A stretch of 38,126 nt of DNA from a virus: IMG/VR virus record IMGVR_UViG_3300010045_000005, positions 1 through 38,126 of that record. One strand, written 5' to 3'. The translations under genes and the position numbers were made by a program. Below are positions 31,401 to 38,126 of the stretch, one piece after another. The notes beneath the pieces are model-generated. The model did no database searches. It had not been told where the DNA came from and saw only the letters and a program-made list of their open reading frames with translations. How positions within the stretch are numbered: position 1 is the first letter of the stretch; each line of letters starts with the position of its first letter.

Positions 31401-32894
31401 GTCCGGCAAAGGGACATTCCCCTGGCTTCAACTCTCCGGTATGTGCAGACGCGGCAGACAATCTTGAGGATGGTCAACGGCCCGCCCGTCAAAGATGCCG
31501 ACGGACAAGTGCCGGGGGCTTATGCCTTCGCCTCTTACGATGACGATATAAACGGCGATTGGCGCGGCGCATCGCTCTATGCAGACTATGGGGAAGGCTA
31601 TCAGGAGCTGGCAGACTTCGACCTTCTAGCCACCGTCGGCGTCTGCACGACCACTTTGGCGACCGCCACGTCTCCGGGCTGGGATCGTACAAACTCTCTC
31701 ACCGTCCAACTATACCGGGGCGAGCTGTCGAGCAAGACTGACGGCGAGCTGGCCGCCGACCCGCGCGTTAACCTCGCGGCAGTGGGCAATGAATACATCC
31801 GCTTCAAAACGGTCGTAGATAACGGCGGCGGCTCATACACGCTCTCTGATTTGCTGCGCGGGGAATTCGGGACAAACGACCGGATGAGTCACGGCGCCGA
31901 TGAGGCGTTTTGCCTCTTCGACGGCGCTGAAAAGTTTGTGCCACTAGATCCCGTGCATTTGAATGTCTCCTATCCTTACAAGGGCGTCACTAGAAACCGA
32001 GATGTCGCGGATGCGGACGTGTACAACTTCACTTGGAATGGCGGCACTGCGCTGCCACTGCCGGTGGACGGCCTGCGCGTGCGTCTCGGCAATTTCTTCG
32101 TCTGGTATTTCAGTTGGAATCGCGTCGCCAGATTCGGACAGGGGATGCGGGGAAGCGCCGGCGTGCCACTCTCCGAAGAAGAGGAAATCTATCAGGCTGA
32201 AGTTTACAACGGTGCGACGCTTGGCCGCGGGCCGCAGAGACTCAAGGGCCATCCAGTCTGGCCCGTGCTGTGGGTTAAAGCCTACATGGAAGGCACGCAG
32301 GGCTGGCTCGTGCCTGATAGAGACGGCACGGCCTTCTCAGGCCCGCTGGGCAACGGCTTCAGGGCGGTCTTTGAGTCTGTCCAGCAGGTCAGGGGCGACT
32401 TCTTCTTTGAAGTCACGATGGCCGGCTCAGGCAATCGGCTCTTGAAGGTCGGGCTGGCTGGCGTTACCAATAGATTCTTGGCAGGGCAGACATTCAATCC
32501 AACATTCTATCTGGAAGGATTAAGTGCGACCTCAATTTCGGCAGAAGGAATAGAAACGATAACAGTAGCACCGGGCGATAGGGTAGCCATGCGCGTGCGC
32601 GGCACGGTCGTTGAATACTTCCTGAATTATCATGGAGAGAATAGCGTCCCCTTCTACAGAAGCCTCGTGGCCTACAACACGCAGAAGCCGCAGAAGATAG
32701 TTTTTGAGAAGCCCGCGGACTCGAATCTCTACGTGATAATTTCGCCCAGAATCACAGATCGCACGGCATCCTTTGTCTATTCGGACGGCGAGGCGATACA
32801 GGACTTCGGCTCGCTGCCCTCATCAATCACACTGAAGGTCTATCAGGAGTCGGGAACGGTCGGGCGCGGGCCTGCTAAGGAGATTTCAACATGA
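28440..32894 (+). CDS. Tail hub / tip attachment protein (lambda J / GTA hub-like)
   Basis: A 1,484-aa multidomain tail-tip protein. Residues 1-200 form a distal-tail-like domain (ITWNGIAYRREVVSRGSIDK; VIRYVERDITAGSIVLFAGK). The middle, about residues 530-820, carries Ig-like or fibre-like inserts rich in Ser, Thr and Gly. From about 850 to 1300 it resembles the central hub of lambda J and gene transfer agents, with LSDLLRGEFGTNDRMSHGAD (about 1135-1155) and a fibronectin-like segment after it. The last 150 residues look like a SPRY/lectin-type binding domain. It carries receptor binding and helps eject DNA. Confidence 0.88.
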   Translation: MQDVHATLLTRLQQSVLDPATERKPCDLYEVYAHDYIPDPVNGFEPADALEKFSAIDITWNGIAYRREVVSRGSIDKQLGQQINTVSVTFSAVSGYLPTWAIDNDVEGMWMVIRYVERDITAGSIVLFAGKCRKPGTINDRTFQISIAQEAVDPNAELPLRSFTAQDPEGRSPTDDEYEGIRLVAVAGSQTTPQIIPAQNRFARLIGQRDTVDVTRQWSSLDNTPYGDPVPEVLGRAQMKLKPFFWADKGLFVAYLMAGPAGPIAGMSDIKSRTSGFSDPFNLPGPVGPIIHLGDRGGTGTNLGNTNQFQESGKFSHLAYIEGASTGSAADVEDAPPEVTALVKGRRVPVPDSSGIYTSIDDEASLEWSDNPVDLARWVFIESGLDENFLEDAVNYQTRLWCDEPLLDESNSSRVFIPSVDIPQTGGPITRYIPTGFINPRSIRFQLGEPVADPTIEQAPYEPLDLDDIPGVFTIERFYRKRYTFNAPIMERIKATNFLFKILYPSARLYDVVNSKGEIEIRSEKAADRCLLRASTSPGATAILVDDVTQWKTGALLKGYVHIGFGLTTSENRRVSSATYSLAGNTITISAASTGIGVAVPGGGFLSGGSSTVQASGTVVLTGSPAAGATVTATLNGIAVLYTLAGDDTLTSAAAMLAVAINADTRLNRFISATSSGAVVTIKAKYGELNLSSALILAHTGPRAAPIVPPVLASSAGTLLPAGTYLVAYAYVTAMGKTTTGTPVSITIAANKKIDVSSLGGLPVGVLSVNWYVSESPGSDKLLYYGNNNGGAFSITSLPSKGNPGVPPFNSSGEEAIRIAMPFATNTQGPTVLAQAGLTKGNIKGRTYNFPLGSEQSSVNQIKGKFRDAANDFALTPFTVSDKAHYARVHKWTPLEVDFSGVDNWHQAFRLANAALAKNREGDWFDTHVTGNGEALLLEEGDLKTASDVSAGLINVLTRIEALSISPTHEVTIRRARRYSTEMFSDDVRQRDIPLASTLRYVQTRQTILRMVNGPPVKDADGQVPGAYAFASYDDDINGDWRGASLYADYGEGYQELADFDLLATVGVCTTTLATATSPGWDRTNSLTVQLYRGELSSKTDGELAADPRVNLAAVGNEYIRFKTVVDNGGGSYTLSDLLRGEFGTNDRMSHGADEAFCLFDGAEKFVPLDPVHLNVSYPYKGVTRNRDVADADVYNFTWNGGTALPLPVDGLRVRLGNFFVWYFSWNRVARFGQGMRGSAGVPLSEEEEIYQAEVYNGATLGRGPQRLKGHPVWPVLWVKAYMEGTQGWLVPDRDGTAFSGPLGNGFRAVFESVQQVRGDFFFEVTMAGSGNRLLKVGLAGVTNRFLAGQTFNPTFYLEGLSATSISAEGIETITVAPGDRVAMRVRGTVVEYFLNYHGENSVPFYRSLVAYNTQKPQKIVFEKPADSNLYVIISPRITDRTASFVYSDGEAIQDFGSLPSSITLKVYQESGTVGRGPAKEIST

Positions 32895-33706
32895 GCACCG
32901 AAACAACAGAGATTCTTGGCGCGGAACTTCCCGGAAGCGAAGGAAGCGCCGACAAGGTTACCCGCTATAACGAAGCCTTAAATGCAGTCTTTGAATCAGC
33001 CATCGCGGGCAGGCTGGCTAAATCCGTCGCAGGCTCATCAAACGTCACCCTGTCGGATGCTGAGGGGCGCAACGCGATCATGGAATTTACCGGGGCAATC
33101 ACAGCCAATATCTCTGTGCTGTTAAGAGCGCCGGGCGGCACTCCCGCGGGCTATTCCTCAAGAGTGTTCATCGTCTATAACAACACGACCGGCGCTTTTA
33201 CTCTCACCGTAAAAACCACGGCGGCTGGCTCGACCGGAATAGCAGTCACGCAGGGGAAGGTGGCGATCCTCTTTCACAATGGGACTAACGTTTCTGAAAT
33301 CACCGAGTCGGGCGCGACGAAAGGCGCGGCCTTCTCCAATGGCTCTGACTCTGCGGTTGCTGCCAGCACGACGACTTACAACACAATCGCATTTAATTCC
33401 TTCAGCACCACGGAAGCATTGCGCCAGGCTGTTGCCCCCTATGCGCAGACCATCAGAAACTTCCGCCTTGCCACCGGGAGCGCGCAGCCCGCAAGCGGAT
33501 CGCTGGTAGTGACCCTGAGAAAGAATGGTGTAGATACCGCGGTCACTTTCACCATCGCCGCGGGTGCAGCCGCCGGCACGTATGGCGACCTGACTCATTC
33601 GGCATCCTTTGCGGCGAGTGATTTAATTTCGTGGAGCATCGTCAATAACGCTACGGGCACGAGCGCGACGATCAGAGGCATCTCTATGGAGATTGATGCT
33701 CCGTAG
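32891..33706 (+). CDS. Tail fibre-like protein at the end of the late operon
   Basis: A 271-aa protein overlapping the hub gene (ATGA) with AAGGAGA upstream. The N-terminal part (ITANISVLLRAPGGTPAGYS, FIVYNNTTGAFTLTVKTTAA) is a repeated-strand domain common in phage fibres. The C-terminal 130 residues form a beta-sandwich (NFRLATGSAQPASGSLVVTL, ATIRGISMEID). It would bind the tail tip and perhaps a receptor. No fibre assembly chaperone follows. Confidence 0.75.
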   Translation: MSTETTEILGAELPGSEGSADKVTRYNEALNAVFESAIAGRLAKSVAGSSNVTLSDAEGRNAIMEFTGAITANISVLLRAPGGTPAGYSSRVFIVYNNTTGAFTLTVKTTAAGSTGIAVTQGKVAILFHNGTNVSEITESGATKGAAFSNGSDSAVAASTTTYNTIAFNSFSTTEALRQAVAPYAQTIRNFRLATGSAQPASGSLVVTLRKNGVDTAVTFTIAAGAAAGTYGDLTHSASFAASDLISWSIVNNATGTSATIRGISMEIDAP

Positions 33707-33708
33707 CG

Positions 33709-33726
33709 GATAGTGCCCTGATGGGG
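33709..33726 (+). repeat. 18-bp direct repeat left of attP
   Basis: GATAGTGCCCTGATGGGG recurs with one change at 33954-33971. The pair brackets the tRNA-derived core at 33832-33894 on either side, as arm-type integrase or excisionase sites do. It is also only two bases after the last late gene. Confidence 0.55.
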
Positions 33727-33831
33727 TCGGTATGTGCCCACACCTGCTAAGATGAGTCGTGCTTTGGCGACCACGCGGGTAGTAAACTCCTAACAGATGG
33801 TTGATGGGCCGGGGTTAGGCGGGGGTGTAGG

Positions 33832-33894
<63 letters not shown>

Positions 33895-33953
33895 TTACTT
33901 TCAACGAGTTAAGTAGCGCGCGAGCGCCCCTTTTCAGCCCTGCCTCCGGCATA

Positions 33954-33971
33954 GATAGTGCCCCGATGGGG
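33954..33971 (+). repeat. 18-bp direct repeat right of attP
   Basis: GATAGTGCCCCGATGGGG matches 33709-33726 at 17 of 18 bases and lies 4 bases from the integrase stop. It contains a small GCCCC-GAT-GGGGC palindrome. Likely role: an arm-type site of the recombination complex. Confidence 0.55.
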
Positions 33972-33974
33972 CCT

Positions 33975-35123
33975 TCAAACAATTTCAACAGCCTCGGCCC
34001 CTACTTTCCGCGCCGTCGGAAAGGTCAAAAGCCGCCCCTTCTCCAGTTTGGACACAGCATCCCTTAACCTCTGCGGCACGGCGCGGGCGTAGCCCTTCGT
34101 CACTCGTGTTTCTTTGGTCTCGCCTTCCGGCACGGAGTGGCCCAGAAGATCGGCGATGTCGTAGGCGTGAACATTTGCCGCGCGAAGCCTCGTTGCGAAT
34201 GTCCGCCTGAGATCGTGGAAATGGAAATCATCTAGCTCGGCGTCCTTTACGGCGCGCTCGAAGCAGTGAAGCAGTTGCCTGCGACGCCTACCCGTGCGCT
34301 TCGGGTCAAAGATAAATTCCTCGTCGGGCGCATCCTGTCTCAGCCTCTGGAGAATGCCTTGCGCTTTAACAGTCAGCGGTACGGTTCGGGGCCTTTCGGT
34401 CTTCGTCTGCCATACGTTTAAGGCATCTCCCATCTGATCGCGCCACCTGGCGTTAAGCATCTCGCCCAGCCTGAGACCAGTCTCCAAATCAAGAGCGGCC
34501 AACGCGGGCAGATGCTCTCCATATTTCGAGAGCTGTTCAAAGAGCCTCTCTTCCTCGTCGTCTTCATACTGACTCAGGTATCTGTCTCTGGGTTCCGGCT
34601 CGCGTAGTTTCTTGACCCGTGAAACAGGGTTGGAGTCTAAGAGCCAGTTTCTAACTGCCAGCGACATAATCCCCGACAGCACTTGAAGGCAGCGGTTGAC
34701 AGTGGCGGGACTGTTGGCCCGCTTGTATTTATTCTGCTCCCGCCGCAGCTCCGACTTTAGTTTTTCGATAAGAATAGGAGTGATGTCACGCAAAGGGCAG
34801 TTGCCGAAAAACTTCTTGAGCCTCGCCGCCCTCTGCATAACGTCCTTCCAGCTCCGCAGGTTCTCTTTGGCCCATGTCTCGTAAGCGCCGTCAACAAAAT
34901 CCCCAAAGCGGGTAATGGCGCTCGCCGGGCTGTACTTGCGGTCGAAGATGGCCTGGCGGATTTGGGTCTCGACCTGTTCGGCCTGCTTCTGAGTCCTCGC
35001 CTCCGGTACGGCACGCTTCACATGGTGACGACGCAGCTTGAATTCGACTTGCCAGATTGCGTCTTCCCAGTGCGGATGATCGCGCTTGATGCGCTTCCCC
35101 TTGTATTGTCTAAAAACGGCCAT
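33975..35123 (-). CDS. int: Tyrosine recombinase (phage integrase)
   Basis: A 382-aa integrase that recombines attP with the host tRNA-Ser gene. The ATG at 35123 follows AAGGAGAGCAGTC. Catalytic residues in this numbering: Arg218 (ETGLRLGE), Lys241, His303 and Arg306 (HDLRRTFA), His329 (LLGHS) and the nucleophile Tyr345 (KGYARA). The N-terminal 60 residues are a beta-rich arm-binding domain (KGKRIKRDHPHWEDAIWQVE), and residues 80-170 are the core-binding helices. It is the last gene of the leftward operon, next to attP, with an excisionase-like gene just upstream. Confidence 0.95.
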   Translation of the reverse strand: MAVFRQYKGKRIKRDHPHWEDAIWQVEFKLRRHHVKRAVPEARTQKQAEQVETQIRQAIFDRKYSPASAITRFGDFVDGAYETWAKENLRSWKDVMQRAARLKKFFGNCPLRDITPILIEKLKSELRREQNKYKRANSPATVNRCLQVLSGIMSLAVRNWLLDSNPVSRVKKLREPEPRDRYLSQYEDDEEERLFEQLSKYGEHLPALAALDLETGLRLGEMLNARWRDQMGDALNVWQTKTERPRTVPLTVKAQGILQRLRQDAPDEEFIFDPKRTGRRRRQLLHCFERAVKDAELDDFHFHDLRRTFATRLRAANVHAYDIADLLGHSVPEGETKETRVTKGYARAVPQRLRDAVSKLEKGRLLTFPTARKVGAEAVEIV

Positions 35124-35196
35124 GACTGCTCTCCTTCTGAGCGCAGCCGCCAAAGCGACGCGAACTCTATCACAGGTAAATGTAAGGGGTGAAGGC

Positions 35197-35535
35197 TTAC
35201 TCGCCCACGGCGCACAGGCCGTTTCTGCCCCGCTGTCGGCTGGCTTTGCGTTGGCGCTCGGCTTCCTCTATGGCCCAGCGGTCTACGTGCTCTTTGTGGT
35301 AACGCCTGATCTCGCCGAGGTTCCCGCAGGGAAGTGGATTGTCGGGGCGGGCTGTCCATCTGCGGATAGAGTGGACAGTCCACTCGCCGTCGCGGCCTCG
35401 CAGTTGCCAGTATTCGGCGAGCTGTAATTCGGTGAGCCACGGAGAATTGATTTCGGATGAGGGCGATGGTTTAGATTTGCGTTCGTCAAATACCTCGTTG
35501 CAGATAGTTCGGATGTGCTCTTCTATTATGCTCAT
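35197..35535 (-). CDS. Excisionase-like MerR/HTH_17 protein
   Basis: A 112-aa DNA-binding protein. WLTELQLAEYWQLR opens a helix-turn-helix, then SIRRWTARPDNPLPCGNLGE and IRRYHKEHVDRWAIEEAE follow the form of excisionase/HTH_17 domains: 'L..A..L.VS..TI.RW....G.LP....G..IRF....I..W'. AGAGGTGAAAAGGC precedes the ATG. Placed directly upstream of int on the same strand, it is the best candidate directionality factor. It could alternatively be a general regulator. Confidence 0.75.
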   Translation of the reverse strand: MSIIEEHIRTICNEVFDERKSKPSPSSEINSPWLTELQLAEYWQLRGRDGEWTVHSIRRWTARPDNPLPCGNLGEIRRYHKEHVDRWAIEEAERQRKASRQRGRNGLCAVGE

Positions 35536-35759
35536 GCCTTTTCACCTCTGTTATCCCCGATTGATTCTATGACTCTGAGTAGGCGAGCCTTCAGATCATC
35601 CACGTGCACGACCGGGTGTTTGGCTTTCCACGCGGCGTGGCGGCACTGGCCGCGGTTGTTATTGCAGAAGCGGGCGTCCACGCGGTTCGTCCAGAAGGTC
35701 TTATGATCCCATTCGCAGGTCTTCTGGACTTTCTCTTTGCGTTTGTAGCGTCTCGGCAT
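35532..35759 (-). CDS. Small zinc-finger-like protein
   Basis: A 75-aa basic protein overlapping the excisionase-like gene by ATGA. TCEWDHKTFWTNRVDARFCN, then GQCRHAAWKAK, resembles the CxxC...RxDARFCsxxCRxxAW type of treble-clef zinc knuckle, although the first pair here is C-x3-H. It probably binds DNA or RNA. Its ribosome site is weak. The function is unknown. Confidence 0.65.
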   Translation of the reverse strand: MPRRYKRKEKVQKTCEWDHKTFWTNRVDARFCNNNRGQCRHAAWKAKHPVVHVDDLKARLLRVIESIGDNRGEKA

Positions 35760-35790
35760 AGGGTTTAAGACCGTGCTCTGTTGAGCGTGG

Positions 35791-35828
35791 CGGGGTGAAT
35801 AAGCCGTCGTAACGCTTTATCCACCCCG
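35791..35828 (-). other. Long hairpin upstream of the xis-int cluster
   Basis: CGGGGTGAATAA (35791-35802) pairs with TTATCCACCCCG (35817-35828), 11 of 12 positions, with a 14-base loop. It lies in the 97-base gap before the zinc-finger, excisionase and integrase genes on the minus strand. There is no T-tract. Possible roles are an RNase III site, attenuator or regulator site that sets integrase expression apart from the rest of the operon. Confidence 0.5.
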
Positions 35829-35856
35829 TAGTGCGTGTCGGTCGTCGCTGGACGCT

Positions 35857-36258
35857 CTAGGGCGTGGCATTGAGGGGCGAAGTCTGCTCATCATTCAGCG
35901 GTGTGAGATTTGCCATATAAGCCTCGCCATCCTTTTCTACATCTCCAAGTAGTTGGTAGAGTCCGAACAGGCCACACATAGCCTCACGGCTAACACGCCA
36001 GTTCGCCTCTTCTTTGGATTCGGGATTCTTGGGATTCCAGAAAGCGACTACATACTCGCGCTCGAATTGCAGGAGCATGACTAAGCGGCCATCCTTGAAG
36101 ACGCCAGCAGAGCCAGCGGTAATTAGCCGTCCTGATATGTCTTCCCAGAGGGGCATAGCTTCTTCCATCGCGGGGAATTTTTGCAGGAAAGCGTCTCGTC
36201 CGTATTGATTCTTATCGAATCCGATCTCGGCTAGCAGTTGCTCTAATGTCTCTTCCAT
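35857..36258 (-). CDS. Hypothetical early protein
   Basis: A 133-aa acidic protein with GAGAGGGAAAT upstream. The middle is strand-rich (AGVFKDGRLVMLLQFEREYVV, AFWNPKNP), flanked by helices. Cys is limited to one residue and there is no catalytic pattern. It seems to be a compact alpha/beta protein of the leftward operon. I do not recognise the family. Confidence 0.6.
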   Translation of the reverse strand: MEETLEQLLAEIGFDKNQYGRDAFLQKFPAMEEAMPLWEDISGRLITAGSAGVFKDGRLVMLLQFEREYVVAFWNPKNPESKEEANWRVSREAMCGLFGLYQLLGDVEKDGEAYMANLTPLNDEQTSPLNATP

Positions 36259-36281
36259 CTTGATTTCCCTCTCTACCGTGC

Positions 36282-36602
36282 TTATTGCTCGGTTCTCTCC
36301 ATATCGAAAATTGACGGCTGCGACGTATCCCGCCGGATGTACTTCGTCTCAAGCCCTTCGACCGTAATGATCTCGTCAAAGTCACACTCGCGCGCAACCT
36401 CAACTATCTTCTCGAAGTATTCAGGCCGCACGTACCAGAGTTTTGTTTCCGGGTCGTAGCAGCGATTCGAGTAATGCACGGCGTCTTTCAGCCGCTCAAT
36501 AAACTGCTCGCAATAGGCCGACTCGATTTCGACGGTGCAGTCGGGCTTCTGCGCCGGGCCGCGTGTCCGTTTCTTGATGGTGATGTCATATCGCCTGCCC
36601 AT
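36282..36602 (-). CDS. HARP-like small protein, leftward operon
   Basis: A 106-aa protein with GGAGAATGAT before its ATG and two bases after the DndC-like stop. Its core, IERLKDAVHYSNRCYDPETK and LWYVRPEYFEKIVEVAREC, has the form 'Ri.y..R.yDp..k.W.v...y...v...a...F', which I associate with HARP-type domains of SMARCAL1 helicases and with short phage proteins. It could be an accessory to the SNF2-like helicase of the same operon. This is inference by pattern. Confidence 0.6.
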   Translation of the reverse strand: MGRRYDITIKKRTRGPAQKPDCTVEIESAYCEQFIERLKDAVHYSNRCYDPETKLWYVRPEYFEKIVEVARECDFDEIITVEGLETKYIRRDTSQPSIFDMERTEQ

Positions 36603-36603
36603 A

Positions 36604-37788
36604 TCATTCTCCGAAGATAAGTGGTTGCATCGAACCGTCCCGGTAAATTTCGGGCCGCATCACGTCGCCGCGGTCTTCGTCTCCTGTCCATTTATTCGGC
36701 CAGGTGTTCGCGTCAATCAGTTCGAGGATGCGTAGCTCTTCCTCTTCATTGATGAGCGAGACTTCCGGCATGCCCTGAGAGCGCGCACCTTCGTTCACTT
36801 CCAACTGGATTGCTAAGACCTCTGCAAGTCCCGCGCGACGAGCTTCCATTGTGAGCGGCCCGCGCCGCCCCTGATTTGCTGCGAGCTGGCCGTCTGCGTT
36901 CGTCTCCATGTATTTGCGCAGGCGGTTATGAAACTTCGTCAGTTCGGCGTAGAGCGGGCGCAGGCGCTTTAAGGGCGAGAGGTATTGCCAGCGTGGTATG
37001 CGCAGCACGGTGTCGAGCGCCGTGTCTTTACTGGCAAGATTACAACCGACGCAGCCAGTTCGGGCGTTGATCTCCTGTGCTTCGTCGCCGCCATAGGCTT
37101 CGGCAATTTCGGTCGTGGGGAAGCCGAGGTCGGGAGCATAGAACATCAGCCAGTCCCAGACGTGGCAGACGCGCCAGTGAAGAATAGGCGCGAGCGTGTC
37201 GGCGATCCTTTCGGGTGTGGCTTCCTGAAACCATCCCTGACCGCACTCTGCCCCGTCACGGCTGCACGAGAGCGCGATCCGGGCGTCGCGCTGTGCCGAT
37301 TCGCCGAGGCGCACGCCTGTCAGCATTAGCAACTTCTCGCCCGTGCGCTCGCGCAGATCCTTCAGCGCATTCTCCATCGGCTCGATTTTTAGCTGTGCCG
37401 TGCACCATCGAAAGCGATTCTTCGGCGGCGGTACGCCTCGCCCGAACATATAGACGAAGAAACGCTCGTCTAACTCTGGCAGGACAACATGCGCCTCATA
37501 GCCGCGGTCGCGTATGGCGTTGATGATGCCCATCGCAGAGGCTTGGAGCGGCGGCAACTCCATCCGTGTGTCAGCGTAGAGCACGGTGAGAGACTCAGGC
37601 TTTGCTATCTGTCCGCCCTCGATTAAATCTATGGTGGCCGTTACTGCCGCGCTCGAATCCTTGCCGCCGCTGTATGCGATGGCCCAGTGGCGATAGCGCT
37701 CACCGTAGGCGCGCAGAGAATCCGCCGTCAGAGCGAGCGACTTTTCCAGCGTCAGGCGCTGGTCTTCAAATAGGCTCTGGTTTCTCAC
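36604..37788 (-). CDS. PAPS-reductase/DndC-like PP-loop protein
   Basis: A 394-aa protein of the adenine-nucleotide alpha hydrolase (PP-loop) superfamily. The PP-loop is SGGKDSS at residues 40-46. FRWCTAQLKIEPM (Cys129), LTGVRLGES, Cys182, and TGCVGCN (Cys246, Cys249) follow the order seen in DndC and phage PAPS-reductase proteins, in which Cys residues hold an Fe-S cluster and the PP-loop activates a substrate with ATP. DndC takes part in DNA phosphorothioation; many phage relatives have no proven function. The GTG start overlaps the methyltransferase stop (GTGA). No DndA, D or E partner is present. See the related finding. Confidence 0.85.
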   Translation of the reverse strand: MRNQSLFEDQRLTLEKSLALTADSLRAYGERYRHWAIAYSGGKDSSAAVTATIDLIEGGQIAKPESLTVLYADTRMELPPLQASAMGIINAIRDRGYEAHVVLPELDERFFVYMFGRGVPPPKNRFRWCTAQLKIEPMENALKDLRERTGEKLLMLTGVRLGESAQRDARIALSCSRDGAECGQGWFQEATPERIADTLAPILHWRVCHVWDWLMFYAPDLGFPTTEIAEAYGGDEAQEINARTGCVGCNLASKDTALDTVLRIPRWQYLSPLKRLRPLYAELTKFHNRLRKYMETNADGQLAANQGRRGPLTMEARRAGLAEVLAIQLEVNEGARSQGMPEVSLINEEEELRILELIDANTWPNKWTGDEDRGDVMRPEIYRDGSMQPLIFGE

Positions 37789-38126
37789 AGTGCGACCCCT
37801 TCTTCTATCAGACTGAACAGCGAGTGATCGTCTGACGCATTCAGCCGGCGCGCCAGTTCGACATTCCTGACGGCCTGCCGGTAATAGCTCTCCTTCAGCT
37901 CGAAGCCGACAGCGCTTCGCCCCTCGCGCACGGCCACAAATGCGGTCGAGCCGATTCCCATAAACGGGTCAAGCACTGTCTCGCCGGGATTCGTGTAGAG
38001 CCGCACGCAACGCCTGATCACTTCGAGCTGGAGCGGGCAGACGTGCTTCTCTTCCTGATTCTCTCTTGCCGACTGATAGCCTTCGAGCACGTCAGTCTCG
38101 CGAATGTCGCGCCACACCCCGTGCGC
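37785..38126 (-). CDS. DNA methyltransferase, C-terminal third
   Basis: Residues 194-307 of the methyltransferase that begins at 597; bases 38112-38126 duplicate positions 1-15. It contains the SAM-binding motif LDPFMGIGST (246-255) and CPLQLEVIRRCVRLYTNPGE before it, the typical approach sequence in this group. Reading continues without a shift across the joined ends, in the same codon register. An internal GTG at 38117 is not needed as a start. Confidence 0.9.
   Translation of the reverse strand, partial: AHGVWRDIRETDVLEGYQSARENQEEKHVCPLQLEVIRRCVRLYTNPGETVLDPFMGIGSTAFVAVREGRSAVGFELKESYYRQAVRNVELARRLNASDDHSLFSLIEEGVAL
38112..38126. repeat. Terminal direct repeat, copy 2 (circular overlap)
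   Basis: CCACACCCCGTGCGC is identical to positions 1-15. Together with the frame continuity of the methyltransferase gene, this shows that the molecule is circular or circularly permuted. Confidence 0.85.

Overview
The window looks like a complete, circularly closed genome of a temperate, lambda-organised siphovirus (Caudoviricetes, HK97-type head). The first and last 15 bases are identical, and a DNA methyltransferase gene cut by the window ends becomes one intact 307-codon frame when the ends are joined, so the unique circle is about 38,111 bp. The sequence is GC-rich, uses ordinary Shine-Dalgarno sites and is packed with ATGA/GTGA gene overlaps. The host is not identifiable with confidence. 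The attachment core is the 3' half of a bacterial tRNA-Ser(CGA), so the host has such a tRNA with an encoded CCA. One virion gene carries a Sec-type signal peptide. An environmental host (perhaps Acidobacteriota) is only a guess.

Immunity and leftward early region (about 5.1 kb leftward, through the circle junction, to 34 kb). A repressor and an ImmA-like metallopeptidase lie between two inverted, nearly identical operator/promoter sequences. One fires left (pL-like), the other right (pR-like). The leftward transcript would run through a SWIM-like zinc protein, a DUF7666 repeat protein, small unknowns, an SNF2-like helicase, the DNA methyltransferase that crosses the junction, a DndC/PAPS-reductase-like protein, more small genes, an excisionase-like protein and a tyrosine integrase. 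It ends at attP. This is the order lambda uses for its left operon.

Rightward early region (5.1-11.8 kb). It holds a Cro-like protein, a CII-like regulator, a cold-shock protein, a 354-bp gene-free stretch with a strongly structured element, an O-like replication initiator containing six iterons inside its coding sequence, a helicase-loader-like protein, many small zinc-ribbon or wHTH proteins, and a VRR-NUC nuclease.

Late region (11.8-33.7 kb, all + except two small morons). It holds two small membrane proteins, TerS, TerL, a portal fused to a MuF-type domain, a prohead protease, the major capsid protein, a head-associated fibre-like protein with a signal peptide, connector and neck proteins, tail tube, tail chaperones, tape measure, distal tail, a 1,484-aa tail hub and a terminal fibre protein. 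Two opposite-strand morons interrupt it: a 52-aa protein and a DUF4177 protein. Beside each of them, and at the early/late border, lies a shared 13-14 bp motif. No endolysin is recognisable.

The most notable observations are the inverted operator-promoters of the genetic switch, the in-gene iteron origin, the structured element at 6509-6597, the three-copy intergenic motif, the attP with flanking 18-bp repeats, and the co-transcribed helicase, methyltransferase and DndC-like cluster, which may be a DNA-modification module.
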